Of a stretch of 17,935 nt of DNA, positions 1-6,190 are shown piece after piece. Position numbers and translations under genes: made by a program. Below the pieces are notes generated by a model, which ran no database searches, was not told the DNA's origin, and saw nothing but the letters and a program-made list of their open reading frames with translations. The stretch lies in the NCBI GenBank assembly GCA_903831545.1, contig CAIKYI010000090.1, positions 1-17,935 on the forward strand, given 5' to 3'. The stretch comes from an uncultured Methylobacter sp. (lineage in GTDB: Bacteria > Pseudomonadota > Gammaproteobacteria > Methylococcales > Methylomonadaceae). Each line of letters begins with the position of its first letter. The first letter of the stretch is position 1.

Positions 1-65
1 ACCTCCACGGGGTTGCCCCCACCAGCACCTGAAGCTGGCGTGTCTACCAATTTCACCACCTCGGC
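1..65 (-). tRNA. tRNA-Leu (anticodon CAG), 3' part cut off by the window edge
   Basis: Read on the minus strand, the sequence starts GCCGAGGTGGTGAAATTGG at position 65 and gives a D-arm with GGTAGACACG, then an anticodon arm CCAGC-TTCAGGT-GCTGG. The 7-nt loop places CAG at positions 34-36, so the tRNA reads CUG leucine codons. A GC-rich long variable arm (GGGGGCAACCCC) follows, as expected of a class II tRNA-Leu. The window ends at the start of the T arm, so roughly the last 20 nt, including the acceptor 3' strand, are missing. A good promoter lies just upstream. The identification rests on fold and similarity to known tRNA-Leu genes. Confidence 0.95.
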
Positions 66-98
66 AGAGGCTAGCTGTAAAAGCTAAAGTGAGCCGGC

Positions 99-127
99 AC
101 TATAACCATCCTCTTCGGTCTTGTCAA
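99..127 (-). promoter_or_regulatory. Sigma-70 promoter of the tRNA-Leu gene
   Basis: On the minus strand, TTGACA (122-127) is followed after exactly 17 bp by TATAGT (99-104). The first is a perfect -35 box and the second a 5/6 match to the -10 consensus. The predicted start is near position 92, about 27 nt before the mature tRNA 5' end. The bases right after the -10 box are GCCGGC, a GC-rich discriminator typical of stringently controlled stable-RNA promoters. The boxes are seen directly; stringent control is inference. Confidence 0.8.
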
Positions 128-229
128 TTAAGCATGAAGTATTTGGCTGAATTTAAAGAAATTCGGCTTAGATGTGATAGTGTTATTGTAAGTAAAATGT
201 GAGTTATTTTCTTCATAAACCCCAAATAC

Positions 230-258
230 TTTTCTCTTTCTATCCTAATCGATATACT
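230..258 (+). promoter_or_regulatory. Candidate promoter for rnr-rlmB
   Basis: TATACT at 253-258 is a 5/6 match to the -10 consensus. The hexamer 17 bp upstream, TTTTCT at 230-235, is only a weak -35. The implied 5' leader is about 50 nt. It is the best forward promoter I could find in the 187 nt between the tRNA promoter and rnr. The rest of that gap is AT-rich with no recognisable feature. Confidence 0.3.
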
Positions 259-314
259 AAGCACATACATTAAGACAGGTCTATTGCATCCATCCTCTTT
301 ATTTAATAATTTAA

Positions 315-2552
315 ATGACATTAAAGTCTAAAAAAGACGTTGATTTTAGTTCAACAAATGATCCATATGCTCAGCGCGAGGCTGAGAAATATGATAATCC
401 AATTCCCAGTCGAGAATTGATTCTCCAATTTATAGATCATGCAGGGAAGCCATTAGGGCGCGAAGAAATCGCAGAGGCGTTTTCTCTTGAATCTGAAGAT
501 CAGTTGGAGGCTCTTCGTCGCCGTTTGAGGGCAATGGAAAGAGATGGGCAATTGTTATTTAATCGCGGTAAAAAATACTGCCTGGTTAACAATGAGGATT
601 TAATTGCAGGGCGTATCATCGGCCATGCAGATGGTTTTGGCTTTATTAAACCCGACGATGGTTCGGATGACTTGTTTTTGTCCCCAAGGGAAATGAATCC
701 TTTGCTGCACAACGATCGCGCGTTGGTAAGAGTTGCAGGGGTTGATAAGAAAGGTCGCAGGGAAGGGGCCGTTGTTGAAATTTTGCAGAGAAACACGCAT
801 CAGGTTGTAGGCCGCCTCTATAAAGATGATGGATTTACCTATGTGGTGCCTGATAACAAGAATATTGCGCAAACAATTCTGATTAAAAAAGACGGCATAG
901 GCAACGCAAAACAAGGCCAAATTGTCGTAGCCGAAATTACCGAACAGCCGACTAAACTTCGACAACCTATTGGGCGAATCATTGATGTTATGGGCGAGCA
1001 CATGGCCCCTGGAATGGAAATCGAAATGGCGATTCGTTCCTATGAGTTACCAAATCAATGGCCAGATGCGTTACTGGAAGAAATCAAACCGTTACAAAAA
1101 GAGGTGCCAGAAGCTGCAAAGCTGGAAAGGGTTGATTTGCGGGCAATACCTCTAGTCACCATTGATGGCGAAGATGCACGGGATTTTGACGATGCCGTCT
1201 ATTGCCATAAAACACCCAAAGGCTGGAAGTTGCTGGTTGCGATTGCCGACGTTTCACATTATGTCCAAATAAATTCCGAACTGGATAAAGAAGCTCAAAA
1301 ACGCAGTACTTCGGTGTATTTTCCTGAGCAGGTCATACCGATGTTGCCAGAGATTTTATCTAACGGCCTGTGTTCACTTAATCCCCAGGTCGATCGTTTG
1401 TGTATGGTGTGTGAACTATTCATTGATCAGCAGGGGCAGGTTGTTCGATCACGTTTTTTTGATGCGGTAATGAGTTCACATGCCAGGCTGACCTACAATG
1501 AAGTTGCGGCAATGCTGGTTGATGGTGATCAGGCTTTGGCTGATAAATATAAAGACCTGATGCCACATTTGCAGGAGCTATATTCGCTATTTAAGGTTAT
1601 GCGAGTCAGTCGCGAGCAACGCGGTGCAATGGATTTTGACAGCCAGGAAACCCGTATTGTTTTTGGTTCTGAACGTAAAATTGAAAAAATTGTGCCGGTG
1701 GTGCGCAATGATGCCCATAAATTGATTGAAGAGTTTATGATTACCGCAAACATGGCGGCGGCGCGTTTTTTAAATGGAAAAAAAATGCCCAAGCTGTTGC
1801 GAATACACGATGGTCCGAGTGCCGACAAGCTGCTTAATTTAAAAACATTTCTTGGTGAGGTTGGTTTGAGCTTGGGCGGCGGCGCCAAACCGACGCCTTT
1901 GGATTATATGCATTTGATGGAGTCCATTAAGGGCAGGCCTGATGCGCATCTGATCCAGACCGTATTGTTGCGTTCTATGTCTCAGGCTGTTTACAGTCCG
2001 GAATTAAAAGGTCATTTTGGTCTGGCGCTGGAAGCCTATGCGCATTTCACATCACCTATTCGTCGTTATCCTGATTTGTTGGTGCATAGAGCTATCAGAC
2101 ATTGTCTTCAAGGCAAGTCAGTGGAAAGTTTTTTCTATGGCGTTCCTGATATGGTTGTCTTGGGAGAGCAATGTTCAGCTAATGAGCGACGCGCGGATGA
2201 TGCCACAAGAGATGTGGTAAGTTGGCTCAAGTGCGAATATATGATGGATAAGGTAGGCGAGGAATTTTCCGGTATTATTTCTGCGGTTACTTCGTTTGGC
2301 TTTTTTGTTGAACTGGCAGAAATATACGTAGAAGGCTTGGTTCATATCAGTAACCTGGCTCAGGATTATTTTCATTTTGATCCAATCAGTCACCAGTTAA
2401 AAGGCGAGCGAACCGGCATTAATTATCGTCTGGGTGATAGTGTCAATGTCAGAATTGCCCGTGTTGATCTGGATGAAAAAAAGATAGATTTTAACCTGGC
2501 AGAAATTCAGGCTGAAAAAGCTAAACCCAAGAAAAGACGTCGCAAGAAATGA
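315..2552 (+). CDS. rnr: Ribonuclease R (3'-5' exoribonuclease)
   Basis: RNase R is a hydrolytic, processive 3'-5' exoribonuclease of the RNase II (RNB) family. It degrades structured RNA and takes part in rRNA, tmRNA-tagged mRNA and stress-related turnover in the cytoplasm. The 745 residues follow the family order: an N-terminal helix-turn-helix region (about 30-95) with the hallmark AEKYDNPIPSRELIL stretch, cold-shock domains, an RNB core starting with IDGEDARDFDDAV (283-295) that carries the metal-binding aspartates, the AHFTSPIRRYPDL motif, and a C-terminal S1 domain (about 647-730). It ends in a short lysine/arginine tail (KPKKRRRKK), much shorter than the basic tail of E. coli RNase R (about 813 residues in total). 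The ATG at 315 directly follows an in-frame TAA and is the only sensible start, yet no Shine-Dalgarno sequence precedes it. The stop overlaps the rlmB start. Confidence 0.97.
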   Translation: MTLKSKKDVDFSSTNDPYAQREAEKYDNPIPSRELILQFIDHAGKPLGREEIAEAFSLESEDQLEALRRRLRAMERDGQLLFNRGKKYCLVNNEDLIAGRIIGHADGFGFIKPDDGSDDLFLSPREMNPLLHNDRALVRVAGVDKKGRREGAVVEILQRNTHQVVGRLYKDDGFTYVVPDNKNIAQTILIKKDGIGNAKQGQIVVAEITEQPTKLRQPIGRIIDVMGEHMAPGMEIEMAIRSYELPNQWPDALLEEIKPLQKEVPEAAKLERVDLRAIPLVTIDGEDARDFDDAVYCHKTPKGWKLLVAIADVSHYVQINSELDKEAQKRSTSVYFPEQVIPMLPEILSNGLCSLNPQVDRLCMVCELFIDQQGQVVRSRFFDAVMSSHARLTYNEVAAMLVDGDQALADKYKDLMPHLQELYSLFKVMRVSREQRGAMDFDSQETRIVFGSERKIEKIVPVVRNDAHKLIEEFMITANMAAARFLNGKKMPKLLRIHDGPSADKLLNLKTFLGEVGLSLGGGAKPTPLDYMHLMESIKGRPDAHLIQTVLLRSMSQAVYSPELKGHFGLALEAYAHFTSPIRRYPDLLVHRAIRHCLQGKSVESFFYGVPDMVVLGEQCSANERRADDATRDVVSWLKCEYMMDKVGEEFSGIISAVTSFGFFVELAEIYVEGLVHISNLAQDYFHFDPISHQLKGERTGINYRLGDSVNVRIARVDLDEKKIDFNLAEIQAEKAKPKKRRRKK

Positions 2553-3292
2553 AATTTAGCAAAATATACGGCATTCACTCGGTTCAATCCGCTTTAGATT
2601 ATTCTCCCAAAAAAATAGGTAAAGCCTGGGTAGACAGCCAGAGGCAAGATAAAAGATTGTCACAGTTAGTCGAGGATTTGTTGGACTTAGGGATGGAACC
2701 GGAAAAAGTAGACCGGAAAAAGTTGGACAAACTTGCTGATAGCAATAATCATCAAGGTATTGTCATTGAAGTTGAAATGCCGGCCGAGTTATCAGAAAGC
2801 GACCTGAAAAATCATGTTTTGATGTTGTCGGGTGTTGCTTTATTTCTGGTGTTGGATAATGTCCAGGATCCGCATAATTTTGGTGCTTGTCTTAGAACGG
2901 CAGATGCTGCTGGTGTTCATGGTGTAATTATTACCAAAGACAATGCCACGGGGATTACGCCGACTGTCTGTAAAGTAGCTAGTGGCGCAGCAGAAACAGT
3001 ACCTGTTTATCAGGTAACTAATCTGGCCAGAACCCTACGCTGGTTAAAAGAGCAGGGCATCTGGGTCATGGGCGCGGCTGGCGAAGCTACGCAGACGGCA
3101 TATCAAACCGATTTTACGGTGCCTTTGGCGATTGTTGTCGGAGCTGAGGGTAAAGGTTTAAGACGGTTGACCAAGGAACAATGCGATGTGCTTGTTAAGT
3201 TACCGATGTTGGGTCAGGTAGAAAGCCTTAACTTATCCGTTGCAACGGGGGTGTTGCTTTATGAAACCGTAAGGCAGCGGTTAGTTATATAG
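2549..3292 (+). CDS. rlmB: 23S rRNA (guanosine-2'-O)-methyltransferase RlmB
   Basis: RlmB is a SpoU/TrmH-family (SPOUT) enzyme that uses S-adenosylmethionine to methylate the 2'-OH of G2251 in the peptidyl-transferase P loop of 23S rRNA. The 247 residues have an N-terminal substrate-binding domain (IYGIHSVQSAL, 6-16) and a trefoil-knot catalytic domain. All three SPOUT motifs are visible: NVQDPHNFGACLR (104-116), VVGAEGKGLR (196-205) and LPMLGQVESLNLSVATG (218-234). Its ATG lies in the ATGA that also contains the rnr stop, so translation is probably coupled. The rnr-rlmB order is the same as in E. coli, which supports the call. Confidence 0.96.
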   Translation: MKFSKIYGIHSVQSALDYSPKKIGKAWVDSQRQDKRLSQLVEDLLDLGMEPEKVDRKKLDKLADSNNHQGIVIEVEMPAELSESDLKNHVLMLSGVALFLVLDNVQDPHNFGACLRTADAAGVHGVIITKDNATGITPTVCKVASGAAETVPVYQVTNLARTLRWLKEQGIWVMGAAGEATQTAYQTDFTVPLAIVVGAEGKGLRRLTKEQCDVLVKLPMLGQVESLNLSVATGVLLYETVRQRLVI

Positions 3293-3365
3293 CCAATGCA
3301 AATAAAATCAAATATTTATACCAGTCTTATTTATTCTGAGGCAGAACAAGTGGGAGCTTGTATTG

Positions 3366-3974
3366 ATGCCTATGCTTGAAGGCATTGGCTTAAGTTGTAT
3401 TCGCGATGACCGACTGCTCTTTGAAGAACTGACTTTTAAATTGGTTTCAGGGCAGATTTTATTGCTGGAAGGCAAAAATGGTAGTGGTAAAACCTCGTTG
3501 TTGCGTATTTTATGTGGTTTTCGGGAACCTGATGCCGGTGAAATACGCTGGTGTGGTGACGCAGTTAATGACAGTCAGTTTCTTGCGCAAATGGCTTATG
3601 TCGGTCATTTGGATGGAGTTAAAAGGGAGCTTACCGTACTGGAAAACTTGAAAATTGCCTTGGCCCTCGGTAATACAGGCCACTATTCCATTGACGAGGC
3701 TTTAAGCAAAGTCCATTTGGCAGGTTATGATGACGTTCTCGTTCAGGCCTTATCGGCAGGCCAGAAAAGACGTCTGTCTTTGGCCCGATTATTGATAACG
3801 TCTAATGTGTTGTGGATTCTGGATGAGCCTTTTACCTCGCTAGACAAGCAGGGTATAGCCCTTATTGAAGCTTTAATGACCGAACATTGCGCTAACGGCG
3901 GAATGATTGTTCTTACTTCGCATCATGAAATTGAGTTGCATGATGTCGATGTCCAACGTATTAATTTATCCTGA
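3366..3974 (+). CDS. ccmA: Cytochrome c maturation ABC transporter ATPase CcmA
   Basis: CcmA is the ATP-hydrolysing subunit of the CcmABCD complex, which releases heme-loaded CcmE from CcmC during System I cytochrome c maturation. In this 202-residue protein the Walker A is EGKNGSGKT (35-43), the signature motif LSAGQKRRLSLAR (129-141), the Walker B LWILDEP (149-155) and the switch histidine His186. I chose ATG 3366 because GGGAG at 3352-3356 lies 9 nt upstream; a TTG at 3363 or ATG at 3372 are alternatives. The 73-nt gap after rlmB is AT-rich and could hold a promoter, but none is convincing. The stop overlaps the ccmB start (TGATG). Confidence 0.95.
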   Translation: MPMLEGIGLSCIRDDRLLFEELTFKLVSGQILLLEGKNGSGKTSLLRILCGFREPDAGEIRWCGDAVNDSQFLAQMAYVGHLDGVKRELTVLENLKIALALGNTGHYSIDEALSKVHLAGYDDVLVQALSAGQKRRLSLARLLITSNVLWILDEPFTSLDKQGIALIEALMTEHCANGGMIVLTSHHEIELHDVDVQRINLS

Positions 3975-4648
3975 TGTCTTTATCTCACGCATTTTTTGCC
4001 ATTATTCGGCGCGATCTGGTTTTGGCTTTGCGGCGTCGTTCGGAAATAGCCAATCCACTGCTGTTTTTTGTTCTGGTGATAACGCTGTTTCCCTTGGGGA
4101 TCGGAGCTCAGCCTCATTTATTACAGGCCATTGCGCCGGGTATTATCTGGGTTTCTGCATTATTGGCGGCGATGTTGTCTTTGGACAGCCTGTTTCGTTC
4201 GGATTTTGATGATGGCTCTTTAGAGCAGATCTTATTAAGTCCGCAACCGACTACGGTATTGGTACTGGGTAAAATTATCGCCCATTGGTTGGTGACAGGA
4301 TTGCCGTTGTTGATTGTAGCTCCGTTACTGGCTGTTTTTTTAGGCATGCCCAGTCATTCTTTAGGCATCCTGTTGCTAACTTTACTGCTCGGAACCCCCG
4401 TGTTAAGTTTGATTGGCGCGATTGGCGTTGCTCTAACTGTAGGCTTGCGTCGTGGCGGCATGATTTTGTCGCTGCTGGTCTTGCCTTTATATGTGCCTGT
4501 TTTGATTTTTGCCGGTAATGCGGTGCAAATGGCAAGCGCCGGTTTACCGGTTGATGCACAGATTAATATTTTGACTTCAATTTTATTTATGTCTCTGGTT
4601 TTAGTGCCTTTACCTGTAGCTGCGGCATTAAAAATGAGTATAAATTGA
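3974..4648 (+). CDS. ccmB: Heme exporter membrane protein CcmB
   Basis: CcmB is the inner-membrane permease partner of CcmA in the CcmABCD complex. The 224 residues are of normal family length and form about six hydrophobic segments. The family-typical N-terminus is charged and cytoplasmic (AFFAIIRRDLVLALRRRSE) and is followed by the ANPLLFFVLVITLFPLGIG segment. A conserved-looking DDGSLEQILLSPQP stretch (residues 79-92) is the probable cytoplasmic loop contacting CcmA. Its ATG overlaps the ccmA stop by one base. It is followed by an intrinsic terminator, so ccmAB may form a separate transcript end, which is unusual inside a ccm cluster. Confidence 0.94.
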   Translation: MSLSHAFFAIIRRDLVLALRRRSEIANPLLFFVLVITLFPLGIGAQPHLLQAIAPGIIWVSALLAAMLSLDSLFRSDFDDGSLEQILLSPQPTTVLVLGKIIAHWLVTGLPLLIVAPLLAVFLGMPSHSLGILLLTLLLGTPVLSLIGAIGVALTVGLRRGGMILSLLVLPLYVPVLIFAGNAVQMASAGLPVDAQINILTSILFMSLVLVPLPVAAALKMSIN

Positions 4649-4659
4649 AAATATCTCGT

Positions 4660-4679
4660 AAAATATCCAGCTATATTTT
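4660..4679 (+). repeat. AT-only inverted repeat downstream of ccmB
   Basis: AAAATAT (4660-4666) and ATATTTT (4673-4679) are perfect 7-bp inverted arms around a 6-nt loop, CCAGCT. It begins 11 nt after the ccmB stop. As all stem pairs are A-T it would be a weak hairpin. It may protect the transcript 3' end ahead of the true terminator or may be chance. Confidence 0.35.
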
Positions 4680-4690
4680 TGAATTGGAAT

Positions 4691-4719
4691 AAATGGTTGC
4701 GGTAGCGACCATTTTTTTT
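4691..4719 (+). terminator. Intrinsic terminator between ccmB and ccmC
   Basis: The arms AAATGGTTGC (4691-4700) and GCGACCATTT (4705-4714) pair over 10 bp with one T-G wobble. They enclose a GGTA tetraloop and run directly into a T tract up to 4719. This is a textbook Rho-independent terminator on the plus strand. Because an A-run precedes the stem on this strand it is less convincing in the other direction. It should separate ccmAB from ccmC-hemN, at least in part. Confidence 0.8.
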
Positions 4720-4757
4720 AATTGTTAAAGCAACTACACGTCAATAATGAGAGTCTA

Positions 4758-4772
4758 CAAAGACAGTCTTTG
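4758..4772. repeat. Perfect 15-nt palindrome upstream of ccmC
   Basis: CAAAGAC (4758-4764) and GTCTTTG (4766-4772) are perfect 7-bp inverted arms around a single A. It lies 48 nt before the ccmC start and 38 nt after the terminator T tract. The single-base centre makes a hairpin unlikely, so a dimeric regulator site is the more natural reading. No known operator consensus is recognised. Chance cannot be excluded. Confidence 0.4.
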
Positions 4773-4783
4773 CATCTTTGATT

Positions 4784-4811
4784 TTAAGCCTTTTGCCTTG
4801 AACCTTTAGCC
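4784..4811 (+). repeat. Four tandem degenerate heptamers before ccmC
   Basis: Four contiguous 7-nt units are seen: TTAAGCC (4784-4790), TTTTGCC (4791-4797), TTGAACC (4798-4804) and TTTAGCC (4805-4811). They share TT at positions 1-2 and CC at 6-7, with G in three of four at position 5. The array ends 9 nt before the ccmC ATG and occupies the place of the ribosome binding site, which is otherwise absent. The function is unknown. Confidence 0.35.
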
Positions 4812-4820
4812 TGATTTACT

Positions 4821-5585
4821 ATGTTTCTAATACCTGATCCCGTCGGTCGATTCTTTCATCGTATGGCCTCACCGCCACATTTTTACGCATTCACCGAGCG
4901 GTTGATGCCGTGGTTGGTGAGCCTGTTTGTGCTTTTAACCGTTGCCGGTCTTTATGGCGGGTTATACCTTGCGCCCGCAGATTACCAACAGGGCGATAGT
5001 TATCGGATTATCTATATTCATGTGCCCAGCGCCTGGATGTCATTATTCATTTATGTGGTCATGGCAATTGCAGGTGCAATAGGCTTGGTCTGGCGTATTA
5101 AATTAGCAGAGATTGTCGCCATCAGTAGTGCGCCGGTCGGCGCCAGTTTTACTTTTATTGCGTTAGTCACCGGTTCGCTTTGGGGTAAGCCGATGTGGGG
5201 AACCTGGTGGGTCTGGGATGCACGATTAACCTCTGAATTAATCTTGTTGTTTTTATATCTTGGGGTCATAGGGTTATATGGTGCCATAGACGATAAGCGT
5301 ACTGCTTCCAGAGCCGTGGCTATTTTAGCTCTGGTTGGTGTAGTCAATATTCCGGTCATCCATTACTCGGTTGAGTGGTGGAATACTTTGCATCAAGGTC
5401 CTACGGTAACAAAAATGGACAAACCTTCCATTCACGTCAGTATGTTAATACCACTTTTGTTGATGGCGTTATCGTTTAAATTTTATTATTTGATTGCCCT
5501 GTTACAACGGACGCGGACTGAATTGTTGTTGCGTGAACGCAATGCGCAGTGGGTTAAGACTATGATTTTGGGTTCAAAACAATGA
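4821..5585 (+). CDS. ccmC: Heme handling protein CcmC (heme delivery to CcmE)
   Basis: CcmC is the inner-membrane WWD-domain protein that presents periplasmic heme to CcmE. The 254 residues have about six membrane segments and the tryptophan-rich signature WGKPMWGTWWVWDARLT (121-137). His67 (in IYIHVPS) and His181 (in VIHYSVEWWN) match the two conserved axial heme ligands of the family. The APADYQQGDSYRI stretch is almost identical to E. coli. No clear Shine-Dalgarno precedes the ATG. It is the first gene after the ccmB terminator, so it probably has its own promoter; the best I see is the weak TTGTTA (4722) / AATAAT (4743) pair with poor 15-bp spacing. The stop overlaps the ccmD start (ATGA). 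Confidence 0.96.
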   Translation: MFLIPDPVGRFFHRMASPPHFYAFTERLMPWLVSLFVLLTVAGLYGGLYLAPADYQQGDSYRIIYIHVPSAWMSLFIYVVMAIAGAIGLVWRIKLAEIVAISSAPVGASFTFIALVTGSLWGKPMWGTWWVWDARLTSELILLFLYLGVIGLYGAIDDKRTASRAVAILALVGVVNIPVIHYSVEWWNTLHQGPTVTKMDKPSIHVSMLIPLLLMALSFKFYYLIALLQRTRTELLLRERNAQWVKTMILGSKQ

Positions 5586-5743
5586 ACAGTATTGACGAGT
5601 TTTTCGCCATGGGCGGTTATGCCTTTTATGTCTGGACCTCTTACGGCCTGACTTTTGTCGTATTATTGGCAAATATTATTATTCCAGTGGCGCAACGCAG
5701 ACGTTTTTTACGCACGCTGGCACTCAAGCAAAAACGGCAATAA
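5582..5743 (+). CDS. ccmD: Small membrane protein CcmD
   Basis: CcmD is a small single-span protein that stabilises the CcmABC complex and helps release holo-CcmE. The 53-residue translation begins MNSIDEFFAMGGYAFYVW, continues through one hydrophobic helix (about residues 18-36: TSYGLTFVVLLANIIIPVA) and ends in a basic cytoplasmic tail (QRRRFLRTLALKQKRQ). The acidic start with FFAMGGYAFYVW, one helix and an arginine-rich tail is the standard CcmD design. The ATG overlaps the ccmC stop by 4 nt and the stop lies one base before the ccmE start. This position is exactly where ccmD is expected. Confidence 0.93.
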   Translation: MNSIDEFFAMGGYAFYVWTSYGLTFVVLLANIIIPVAQRRRFLRTLALKQKRQ

Positions 5744-5744
5744 T

Positions 5745-6188
5745 ATGAAACCAGCAAGAAAGCAGCGATTAATACTTATCGGATTGATGGTGATCGGGGC
5801 CGGTTTGGCCACCGCCTTTGCGCTCAAATCTTTTAATGAAAATTTGATGTACTTTTTTTCGACAACTGATGTTGTTGAAGGCAAAGCGCCCAAAGAGACT
5901 TTATTTCGTTTAGGGGGCATGGTTATTAAAGGCTCGGTGGAAAGACCGAATGACGGACTGATGGTGCGTTTCAAATTGAGCGATTTTAGCAAGGAAGTTA
6001 CTGTCGAATACACCGGCATCTTGCCTGATTTATTCAGGGAAGGGCAGGGTATTGTGGCCAATGGCAGGTTGAATCCCCAAGGCGTGTTTGTCGCGGAAGA
6101 AGTGTTAGCCAAGCATGATGAAAACTATATGCCACCGGAAGTTAAAGGCAGTTTGAAAAACCAGCCTCAGCCAGATAAAGGGCAATAA
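5745..6188 (+). CDS. ccmE: Periplasmic heme chaperone CcmE
   Basis: CcmE covalently binds heme in the periplasm and hands it to the CcmFH ligase complex. The start at ATG 5745 gives 147 residues, near the usual family length, with a short basic N-terminus and one membrane anchor (about 8-27). An upstream in-frame ATG at 5655 would run through ccmD and is rejected. The OB-fold domain carries YTGILPDLFREGQG (89-102). The heme-binding motif LAKHDENYMPPEV includes His124, the covalent heme attachment site in the family, and Tyr128. It starts two bases after the ccmD stop codon begins its last base, and ccmF starts 2 nt downstream. Confidence 0.96.
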   Translation: MKPARKQRLILIGLMVIGAGLATAFALKSFNENLMYFFSTTDVVEGKAPKETLFRLGGMVIKGSVERPNDGLMVRFKLSDFSKEVTVEYTGILPDLFREGQGIVANGRLNPQGVFVAEEVLAKHDENYMPPEVKGSLKNQPQPDKGQ

Positions 6189-6190
6189 GA

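Noticed and set aside
124..321. 65-residue open frame on the minus strand between the tRNA promoter and rnr
   Set aside because: It overlaps the rnr start and the tRNA promoter, has no ribosome binding site, and its sequence has low-complexity AT-driven composition with no family resemblance.
600..1001. 133-residue minus-strand open frame inside rnr, and similar long shadows inside ccmF, ccmI and uvrB
   Set aside because: They lie fully within strongly conserved genes in another frame and show no domain features.
5655..5744. Longer ccmE from the upstream in-frame ATG
   Set aside because: The extension would overlap ccmD and place 30 extra residues before the membrane anchor; the ATG at 5745 fits the family.
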